DNA of 64,000 nt, taken from NCBI GenBank assembly GCA_020744225.1, contig JAGMWG010000014.1, forward strand, positions 558,001 to 622,000. Direction: 5' to 3'. The stretch comes from Paraphoma chrysanthemicola (Eukaryota > Ascomycota > Dothideomycetes > Pleosporales > Phaeosphaeriaceae). Each line of letters opens with the position of its first letter. The first letter of the stretch is position 1. Below, piece after piece: positions 46,315 through 55,456 of this stretch. Below the pieces are notes generated by a model that worked only from the letters and a program-made list of their open reading frames with translations, did not search any database and was not told the DNA's origin. The position numbers were made by a program, and so were the translations under genes.

Positions 46315-46340
46315 GGTGGCGGCGGAGGGGGCGGTGGTGG
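46315..46340 (+). repeat. Second GGN trinucleotide tract
   Basis: A 26-base tract of the same composition, about 110 bp after the first. The pair could be remnants of a proline-rich coding region or simple-sequence expansion. Confidence 0.75.
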
Positions 46341-48444
46341 ACGTATGCGCCGATGTTTTGACTTCAGTATAGAAAAACAGCACGTACCACCTAGAAGTTT
46401 CCGATTCTGATAATGCAGCCCTACAGCTTTTTGACGTCTTCAAAATGACTGACCGATAGGAAGTATTGCACCTTTACATTTCTGTAGAACACTCCTAAAA
46501 GGCCTTCGCACAGGTTCGCAACGACAGTGAAACTTGAAAGCACTGCTGAAGATCTCGAGGCTATCGCATCAAGGCAATGCCAATCGCTCTTAAAGGTCTT
46601 GAATGTATCTGAGCTGCCCTCAAATGATGATACGAACGGGCTGGGTCTGTTGCCCTATCGGAGGTGGGATGTTGTAGGAGGACGCCGCCGTGCTGTTTGT
46701 CTGACTCGTTAGCCTAGAAACACCTAAACTTTGTGCATATCCAAGCATGGTGCTCACGATTCCCTTGAGTGCGATAAGAAAATATACGCGAAGCTAGATG
46801 TAGTTTCTGATCTTTGAGCTCAAGATGTCGATTGGATGATCCGTGGCTTCAAACATTTTTGGGCAAGTGACTCCGTGTTAAAACGACGAGAGACGAGGCG
46901 GACGCAGGTTTTCAAACCAGATGAGATTACTCAGAAATCCAGATTCGAAGCAGATTTCTGCTTGAGCGATTTCGTGGGTGGACAGGGTATGTGAACCATC
47001 AAGCTTCGTCTGGCCGTGCTGTGGGGTGTGTGCTGGATGTTTTGCGATCGACTTACGAAATGGTCAAAACTTCCGCTGGAATCGCCCACATCGGCGTAAA
47101 TCCGAATACCAAGACAGACCGGACAAGGAGCACCTGTAGGTCATTAATGAGACGGTGATCAGCAGCTGCCTAGGACGAGCAATTAGATTCATGGTAGCCT
47201 TTCGCTGGTGGCAAGTGGAGCGCGATTTTGAGCATGCCGATTGGTGCTAGGCCGCTTTATTGCCTGTTTCTTGGATACTCACTAGCCTTGCCAGATACAA
47301 TGCGAGATATCCTACCCTCTCTGCTCAGATTCGAGGCCTTTCCGGCGGGCTTGACGATTCGCCGTTCTAATGCTGTCAATGATCTGCATTTTCATACGCG
47401 AACACACTGTTAGCGGAATCACGCACTTTCCTGGAACGGCTGACGGTGCCGTGACGTGGTGGAAGACGGAGATCGATGCAAGACGTATCGTAAGCTGCGT
47501 GAGGCCCGGCTGATGGCCAGCCTATCTTAAAGCGGCGGCACGGAACTGAGTGAAACGGAGCGTCTTCAACGAGGGCCGTGCGTGTAGTGACACGCGCACG
47601 TTTAAGGTGTGCATACCGTGCTGCTTTAAGACACAGCATGCGCCCGCTAAATTGGCTCGCACTTCTTCGGTAATGTGGTAGTTATCTCCTGTGGGGCAAC
47701 GTCTAGTGCTGCATTTACACACGCGGCTGAGGTATCTTTTGTTCCGCACAGCAAGGAACGCCCATGCTACACGAAGCGAGGGCCGAGTTAAGTATGACAA
47801 AGCTATTTTTCTGCCCCTCTACAGTAAAGCATCACCACGTTCATAAGGCCAAGTTTTTCAGCCTGTAGAATATTTCAAGACTACATGTGAAATGTTATTC
47901 ATATTGCCAACCCAGTTTCTAAAATTGCTGAATCAAATAGTACTAGAATTTACATACGTCTACTCTGGAAATTAGCCTCCTAAAAGCACTTAAAGATAAA
48001 GGAGTTTACCGCCTTCAAGTCTGCTAAGTACAATATTCGTGAGAGGCTGAATTCGAGCCACTTAGAGCTGTTCACCCCTGCTTCAGGGTGGGCGGCTATC
48101 CTAGTTTGGGGTGCTGGGTAAAGAGCATACCCCATCCGGTTGGCTTGCCCCGCTGCTTTTTCACAGCGTCCAACATGTGCGCCACACATGCACGTTGATT
48201 CCACGCTAATCCCGTGGTACGGTGCCGCTTTTATTCGTGATGTTCAACTGTCAAAGAGAAATCCGGGAGGGCAACAAACACGTATGGCGGTGGAAAGTTG
48301 CTATTTAGGTGACACCCACGGATCTAGCTTCAACCTTCACTTTGGTCTCCTATTGCTGCTTTCTTACTTGATCGGATTGATCTATACTGCCACCTCCATC
48401 AGTCTCGTGCCAAACTCCCAAGGCGGTTGTGTGGTCACACAGAC

Positions 48445-49433
48445 ATGGCTTCGTCTAACTCTCACCTAACGGAGCACCATTCGTCCAACTTTAATGACTT
48501 CGATGATGAACTTGGTCCGCTAGGGCACGAGCAAGACTATACTCCAGGTTCGACATTTCGTGTTCGTTAAATTTCCGAGCGCACTAGATGGGCCATGCTT
48601 GCGTTCTTCTGGCATCGCCTAGCTGACACCTAAGACCAGCCTTCAATCTTGCCCCAAATCCAGCCCATTTGGGTTATCTTAGCGCTGATGAGGCCACCAT
48701 GTGGTCGGGAGGGTATGAGATGAGTGCCATCAAGAACACTCCTGGCACAACAACAGTGGATTGTATGCGACATTCAAGCGACCATACCACGATGTTGAGT
48801 TGGGATCCAAGGCCTGGGTTTCACGGAGCTTCTAGCCTGGCTGTGGATGGAGAGTCCTTCGTGCAACAAAAGAGGTATGCTTGATCAACGCAGTACTCAA
48901 GGGATTCGCAACTGATGAGTGCGTACAACAGCCTAACGCAGATTGCCCAATATGCTCAGCACCAGTCCAGCATCCAGTGTATAGGGCAGGCTGCTAACGA
49001 CCTCGATTCGCAAAGCGTCGTTGACAATATCGAGGACATGCCCGACCAGGACTCGCACCAATTACGGCCGGTAGCGAGCAGCAATATTATCGACCTAACC
49101 ATGGACTCCTCCGACAGCGATGAAAACATGGACTCAAGCACGGTGATAGGGACCCTTCTCAAGAGTGGGAGGTTCAAATGTCACTATACACGGTGCTTAC
49201 GAAGCTCTTTCGGGCGGCAGGCAGAGCTCCGCAGGCACTACGATGGGACGCATGCTATCGTCAAGCACACCTTTTGGTGCCAAGTGCCGTTCTGTAACCG
49301 ATCTAGTGGTGTGGGAGGTAGAGCCTTTCATCGCAAGGATAAACTGCGAGACCATGTGCGTGCTATGCATGGCGGTATAGCTGTACCGGTCCAAAGCCCC
49401 GACACGAAGGTCGCTGATCCCCTTCTTGTGTGA
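48445..49433 (+). CDS. C2H2 zinc-finger protein, cluster member B
   Basis: Three exons (48445-48547, 48640-48874, 48932-49433) with introns of 92 and 57 bp give 279 aa. The product starts MASSNSHLTEHHSSNFNDFD. The region before the fingers contains SSNIIDLTMDSSDSDENMD, a hydrophobic IIDLT core with an acidic/serine tail like a SUMO-interacting motif. The fingers are CHYTRCLRSSFGRQAELRRH (C-x4-C-x13-H-x4-H) and CQVPFCNRSSGVGGRAFHRK with an x19 loop, ending DHVRAMH. Exon 1 is 103 nt ending in phase 1, the same as member D. Its first donor is GTTCGA. It is probably a nuclear DNA-binding protein; targets are unknown. Closest relative in the window is member C (LKSGRFKC, RHYDGTHA and DKLRDH shared). 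Confidence 0.82.
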
Positions 49434-50015
49434 ATGATAGGATTTCACACCATGACCGACGACGAGTATCGATTGATGAAGTGCAATGATGTTTCAAAGC
49501 TTTAAGATAGACCTGTTGTTAAATCGGGTTGCGAGAATTTTGACAATGACGTGGCGAAGCTCTCTGGCCTCATAGCATCTTGTGCCTTGTTGACACGGTG
49601 CAGCCTTGCAGTTCTCTCCGTCAGAATGGGTTGTGTTACCTGAATAATATTCACTAGTAAAATGTCAGAAAGTATAACGTTCTGTCGATATATATGCCTC
49701 TACTATACTGCATCTTCGAAGGCAATTGTCTGTAGCAATGAAGTTCAACCGCGCACGAAGTATTGCGGTATTTCATCAATATGAGCGATTCGGATACGTA
49801 AGTATCCAGAGCATCGATAACAGCCTATTTCAGGCCATTCAGAAATCCGGTGCATGTTTTGATCCGAGGTTGTGCGCTATTTTGAGGCTTCGATAGGTTT
49901 TGCGAATTCGTCGAATCTGATGATGCCAACCGAAACAAACACCAAAGGCAGCGAGGTGTGCGCGGCTGGGACGATTCTTGCCGGTTTTGGCGCGTAGGTT
50001 GACTTTCCTGATCCT
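49434..50015. other. Region between C2H2 members B and C
   Basis: This may contain 5' exons of member C. A TATA-like TATATATG is at 49689-49696. An ATG at 49738 opens a 52-codon frame that contains a GTAAGT donor. An ATG at 49919 could join, through a 42 bp intron ending GCGTAG at 49997, to VDFPDPMAGFG in member C. None of these is decisive. Confidence 0.4.
49689..49696 (+). promoter_or_regulatory. Possible TATA box of C2H2 member C
   Basis: TATATATG at this position suggests that transcription of member C starts near 49720-49740. That would place its first coding exon upstream of 50016. Confidence 0.35.
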
Positions 50016-50525
50016 ATGGCCGGATTCGGAGTGATTGACGTGTGCCCTAGGACGACTGGACCTGCATCCTGGGACCAGGATACCTTCGCAATTCCGAAAC
50101 CCGAATTCGAGCTTGATTCGAAGCCCGCAAACGACTTGAAACGTCTATCTGCGCCGCATGTTGGTGCGATAAAGTATCTCGAGCAGCTTGACACGCCAAG
50201 TTTGACGAGCAACGTTGTCGACCTTATTGTGGGCAATCTCGCAAACGACAGCGGTACCAGTAGTGATGACGACCTGGATGTAACGATTGGATCAGTCCTC
50301 AAGAGCGGAAGGTTCAAGTGCACTACCCACAAGTGTCGGTACAAGTCTTTCGGGCGGAAGGCAGAGCTGCAGAGACACTACGATGGCACGCATGCGCCAA
50401 GGAAGCGTACATTCTGGTGCCCTGTACCACTATGCAAGCGCTCTGCTGGGTGTGGAGGCAAGGCTTTCCATCGCGAAGATAAGCTGCGAGATCATACTCG
50501 AACAATGCACGGCCGTGACACCTAG
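50016..50525 (+). CDS. C2H2 zinc-finger protein, cluster member C
   Basis: The supported coding exon runs from the ATG at 50016 (MAGFGVIDVCPRTTG) to 50525, 169 aa; upstream exons are likely. It ends with the cluster fingers CTTHKCRYKSFGRKAELQRH and CPVPLCKRSAGCGGKAFHRE with an x19 loop, then DHTRTMHGRDT. A SNVVDLIVGNL patch and an acidic run (SSDDDLD) precede LKSGRFKC, in the same position as the IIDLT patch of member B. Fingers of B and C are clearly the closest pair, so one probably arose from the other by local duplication. A role as a nucleic-acid-binding regulator is inferred from the fingers only. Confidence 0.78.
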   Translation: MAGFGVIDVCPRTTGPASWDQDTFAIPKPEFELDSKPANDLKRLSAPHVGAIKYLEQLDTPSLTSNVVDLIVGNLANDSGTSSDDDLDVTIGSVLKSGRFKCTTHKCRYKSFGRKAELQRHYDGTHAPRKRTFWCPVPLCKRSAGCGGKAFHREDKLRDHTRTMHGRDT

Positions 50526-51915
50526 TTGGGATAGGGCGCTGACCAGGCGCAATGGTCATCGAATCCAATATTGTGTTGTATGTAGTCAGCGTTGTCTTGT
50601 GGATTTGGCACGTGGGAAATTATGTCGTTGGCGTTCGGGACTGCGTCCGGTTGTTGCACAATAATGATCCAACTCTTTTGCTTTTCGAGGCTTCGTTGCT
50701 GCTGTTGCCTTCGTGCTCTTGCTTCTCGAGGTATGCTCGGCCTTGCCGTGAAAGCGCTCACGTTGAGACCAAAAAAACGGTAGCTATGGTCTGAGCCAAG
50801 CCGAATCAATTTTCACCTGGGAGCACGAATGCTTTCGCAGTGTCATCCGCAGGAGTCGAGTGTCCCTTCGCTGCTGAGAGCAGTGTAGTGCCTTCGTGGC
50901 GATGTGCATGTGCCCTTTCGCGTTTCGACGATGTCTACCCGCTCAGACGTTCTGGTAATTATTCATCGCCAGGGCGCTGTTCTTTCGATTTCCGGTGTGG
51001 ATGTCTCAGTTTGTGCCCAGAACAAGGTGCGCAGAGAGGTATTGTTGAGAGAGTAAACGTGATCCTGGGGGAAAGTGACAGATCGTTCTGTGATGAATGG
51101 TGGCGTTGCTGACTGCAGCATCCTTGTCGTTGCCGAGGCGGGCGACCATTTTAATGCATCGCCCACCGGTAGGGCACTGCATCGGAACTTTGCAGAAGTG
51201 ACTTGGTGCTTCTCTCGTACCTGGAAGATGATAGTCAGGGGCATGCCGACTTGATCCTGTTGCCTGTCGCGTTACATGCAGTTTAAGATTGCGGCCGCGC
51301 ATACGAAGCAGCTTGTAAAAACGACAGGTCGTATTCTTCTGAAGCCTCTCTGGTCATGTCCGCAACAAGGGCCATCGGCAAGAGCATTCGAGTTCATTTG
51401 TTACTCAAGAATATCCAGTACTGTATTGCATCGGGCCTTTGGAAAAGCAATAATCGATTGGCGGTCGGATGTTGTCGCGCATATTCGGCCCTGACTTCGG
51501 GTACACGCCTCTCAACGACCTCACCCCGGTATGTGCGGATGCTCGTCGCGCCTCGCCCAAGATTACTTGTTCCGCGAATGTACAGATCATGACTTGACCG
51601 CGAATTCGGAGTGGAATCGCTGCTATCAATCAGCTGCAGTCGCTCGGTCCCAAGCGTTGTGTACTTGGTACCACAATGTTGCGAGTACCACGTGTGAGAC
51701 GAGTAAATGACGAGCCGTGGTGCTGAAAGTGACCTGCTCGTGGGCGTGGTGCCCCTATGTCACACCTTGGGATTTGGCGCAGCGAAGGGAGAAGTCCTTC
51801 AAGTTACGGCGTTTTCGGCCACAATTGAGAACATTATATATTAAGCGGTTTCCATCGAGGTTTCATGTTGTCAGAAAAGTCGAGTTTCGTTCCATCTGTT
51901 ATACACGTAGTGGCG
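50526..51915. other. Region between C2H2 members C and D
   Basis: No gene is supported. A TATA-like box near the end precedes member D. Confidence 0.5.
51837..51844 (+). promoter_or_regulatory. TATA box of C2H2 member D
   Basis: TATATTAA lies 79 bp before the ATG at 51916, matching the 81 bp spacing seen for member A. Confidence 0.5.
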
Positions 51916-52830
51916 ATGACGAATCAATTTGGATGGACTTTGCATGAAGTGGAGGAACAGCGCCGGGCTCTCCGTGTCCATGAGCCACACCACCAGCAGG
52001 TGTCCGCGGCCCCACAAGGTACGCTGACCCACTGTCTTGACACACTGGAATGACACTAATTCGGTATACAGCTTTGCAGTATGATCTATGGAGCAATCTG
52101 CAAACCCAAACAATCGACGTGCGCCATCAAATCCGGGCACAGGGTGATGGCATAGGAGGGTGAGTACTGCTCGGGCCACTCCTGACACTCCTGAATGTAT
52201 CTGATTGCTCCGACAGGTTTTGTGGAAATTCCTCGGGGGTTCATGCACCCTTACCGCGCAGCTTCGACGATCCAATAGGATACAATGATTCCTCGGCAAG
52301 AGGCAACTACTGGCAATCAGGGTACGTCTTCTGAGGCCCAACCAGCATTAGAAGAAGCCGCTGACTGTGTACGCAGGGATGAGTCGCTTTTCATGGCGCC
52401 AGTCATATCGACCGCGGGCGTGAAAATGAATATCTCGCCTGAAGGTTCGAACAACTGTCAAAGTTGGTCAGGTCAGCCTACGCTTGCTGCGAATCGGCTG
52501 CGCAGGATTTCTGAGCTTGCGACTCCAATCCCGACAAGAGTATCGCCCGATCGATCTTCTGTCACACGCAACCGGGGTGCGACCATTGCAAGCATCAAGT
52601 ACGATGCCGCGACACATCGATACTTGTTTGAATGCTGTTACAAGAAATGTAACGGGACGACGTGCGATCGCTACCAGGATTTGAAGAGACACTTTGAAGC
52701 AACGCATGTGTCACCAAAGGTTGCTTGCAAATATCCAGAATGCGAGTGGTCGTACCCCGCGGTACGTAAAGACAAGCTGAGCGAGCACATGAAGCGTAAA
52801 CACGGGTCAGCGTACTTGACCAGTAACTGA
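51916..52830 (+). CDS. C2H2 zinc-finger protein, cluster member D
   Basis: Four exons (51916-52018, 52072-52159, 52217-52321, 52377-52830) with introns of 53, 57 and 55 bp join in phase to 249 aa. All have GT-AG ends, and the last intron carries a CTGAC branch site. It starts MTNQFGWTLHEVEEQRRALR. The C-terminal fingers are CCYKKCNGTTCDRYQDLKRH (C-x4-C-x13-H-x4-H) and CKYPECEWSYPAVRKDKLSE then HMKRKH, with a normal-length x14 loop. Exon 1 is 103 nt and phase 1, identical in length to exon 1 of member B, which supports common descent despite divergent sequence. No IDLT patch is seen. Its 3' end is 141 bp from a convergent Zn2Cys6 gene. Function is unknown beyond probable DNA binding. Confidence 0.8.
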
Positions 52831-52971
52831 ATGATTGCCATATTCCTAGCTCTTCCCATCCATGTAGAAAGCGGGAACCGGTACGTAGTGATCGAATCAA
52901 GTATTTGGTAGCCTTCAATGTCATAGAGTCTTTTCAACGACACTAGCTCGTGGAAGTGTCTATTTAACAAT

Positions 52972-55456
52972 TTACTTTGTGAAGTTAACGTCCCACGACG
53001 GATCCAGAATATCAGCATTGAACCAGTCCAAGGACGGCTGCGACTGGAACAGCTGCCACATCATGTCGTCATTCCAAGAAGACGTGAGGAAATTGTCAAC
53101 GTCACCACTTCCAATGGAGACGTCAAGCTGATCCGGACTTGTGTCTATCGGCAATGCATGCCCGTTCGTTGGCGCCGAACGAACAGTATGCGACTGCCGT
53201 CGACCGCTAACAGCTGTGGAGTGAACTAGAGGCCTACAGAGTTCAAGAAGAGTCTCACACAAGCGGTGCAGGCGATTCACAAACTTGTTCTCGGAAACGA
53301 GCGTTGAAATACCGTCGGTGACATCTTGAAGGAGCTGAAAGTCGCGCGCGTCCGATGTTCCTACCACGTTGCAAAACACAACGAAGAATGGACAGAGAGG
53401 ATATGAAAGCATGGTCCTGCGATCATTAGCGAGGTCATGCAAATGCTGATTTTGGCAAGTCTTACCAAGCAAGGTACGGGTCGTAGCCTTCCATAAAGTG
53501 GCTAAGACGCTGTCCAATGTCCTCTATGATCTTGACGCATTGCAGGGCTTGGCGCGCACTACGAAGACATTCTTCCCGCTCTTTCGGGATTGTGGTCACC
53601 GTAGGACTGAGACGATGAACGAGCGCTAATGTTGAGAAGTACTTGAACTTCAGACATTTCCAATGAAGTAGGATATCGGGGTGCGTATCGAGGAGATGAG
53701 AAGGCCGTTCCTATTGTGAAGAGTTAGCACAAAACTTAGACGTTGGGTTGCGCTTTCGTCGCACCTTGAGCATGAGTGTGAAGATTGCGGACATTGATGA
53801 TCTCAACTTCGCGACTTCGTCTTTGAGCGACGGTATCGTTCTCTTTGCGTTGCTTTCAAGTGTGATCTCCAAGATTTTGTAATGAATGGGAACCATTTCC
53901 ATGGCGATGCTTTCGAAGACACTCATGGGGTTCGCAGGATCAAGTTTGATCAAAGAAGACAAGCGCACGTTCAATGGCGGCAAAGATCTAGGCCGAAGTA
54001 GAAGCATGCTCATACAGCTGTCAAACTGAGCGCACCACGCAACAGCTGCTATTATCTCCTCATCGAGATCGTTCTTCGGCTCGTTCTGGATAGCGGTATG
54101 ATAGCCGAGAGCCACTATCATACGTGATGCATGAGCGATGAGCTCCCAACAGCTTGCGGAATTTCCGATAATCTGCATCACTATATTTAAAAGGGAGTGG
54201 TTAGTGATGGTATAGCAAGCGAAAGTTCATTAACATACGCATGCCCTGCTAGTCATTAGTTGAACGCCTTGTCTGAGAGGGGTGAAGACCTACGCCAGTG
54301 ATTAACGCCTGCACCAGCAAGAGGGAAGGCGTGGTCAGGAAGCTGATGCTATCCAGAGCAGTCAGGGCAGTGGTGAGATGATCGTACTCTAGCTGTTTTA
54401 TGTGCTTCTGTACTGCTGGACTCTTTGTACTTCCAAGGTTGCTGGCGTAGAGGACAACCGCAGCTTTGAAGTGGATGATGACCTTGCATAAAAGAAGAGT
54501 CCTTTCGTCAGCGGCACCTTCCATCAAGGTAAGCCCGATCTTCTCGACAGCTTTTGGTGGGATGTGATCGAGACTGTGGAAATTGACCGTGGCAGCGTCA
54601 GAAGTTCTAGCTTCGGCTGGAAATCTGGTGTTAGTGGCACGATGCAATCAAAGAATGAGCTTACATACTTCCTAAGATGACGTGTAGTATATCGTTCTGG
54701 GACAGGACGGTGGACCCGTACATGGTCGCTTTGTCAAAAGTCCCGCGATCTTTGATCGAAGGCGCGGGTGCATGCGATAGCTGGTCCACAAACGCAATTG
54801 CAGTCTCAAGCACCTTACGCTGGTCCATGGAGAGAAGGCCGTTAGTGGACAGTTCTGTGCTGATCAAGCTTCGCGCTTCTGTCACTGGCGGCTGAATCGA
54901 GTCGGGCTCGGAGGTAATCCCTGGAGCTACTTCATTTGCGGACGCAATGGCGGATGCGCCTCCCACACCTAGGCTTTCAGTACGTTTGCGTTTCAAGGGC
55001 CGCTCGGTAGACGTGGCTTCTGGTGTCGCAGACGATGTGCCATCTGAAGTGTTGGTGACACTGATACCCGGCTGAACGCCCAGAACCGAGCTCTCGAGAG
55101 TTGAGAGTCTATTGACCAGCGCTTGTATCTTCTCATCTCTGACTGACGTCAATACCCATCATTTACATTTAGAGAGCACCCACGTCTTCACTTTCGGCCG
55201 CGGTGTCCTTTTGTGTCTGTTGCGAAGACACTCGGCCTTGGCGGCGACGCAGTTCCCACATGGATCTTTGCGGTCGCATTTCACCTGGTGACCATGAGTG
55301 GCTGATCTCAAGGTACATCACGCGCGATGACCCGCATTGAATACCTTTCTTGTATGGCATAGATCACACTATGATGTGTTAGTTGTTTCCAAAGCTAGCT
55401 ACAGGGAGACGTACGGCTTGGATGCCGCCATGAGCCGCCCAGTTTTCCTCGGGCAT
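52972..55456 (-). CDS. Zn2Cys6 fungal-specific transcription factor with micro-exons
   Basis: Nine exons join in phase to 691 aa: 55456-55415, 55368-55345 (24 nt), 55284-55184, 55138-54669, 54616-54294, 54248-54239 (10 nt), 54180-53765, 53710-53466 and 53416-52972. Introns are 45-60 bp. The zinc cluster is assembled from exons 1-3: Cys15, 18, 25, 31, 34 and 41 (CDLCHTRKVKC, CGNCVAAKAEC), with C-x2-C-x6-C-x5-C-x2-C-x6-C spacing. A linker (KTDEKIQALVNRLSTLE) leads to the fungal_trans regulatory domain, including ALITGQGMLMQIIGNSASCW, where the 10 nt exon supplies QGM. It is a probable nuclear regulator with unknown targets. Adjacent to and convergent with C2H2 member D. Confidence 0.85.

Larger units (their letters stand above)
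44992..48444. other. 3.5 kb gene-free region between C2H2 members A and B
   Basis: No gene is supported. It contains a triple 13 bp tandem repeat and two GGN-type tracts, listed separately. A minus-strand frame from 46275 begins MKTTVTFSTVSTASIAV but quickly turns into repeat-driven sequence, so I do not call it. Confidence 0.5.
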
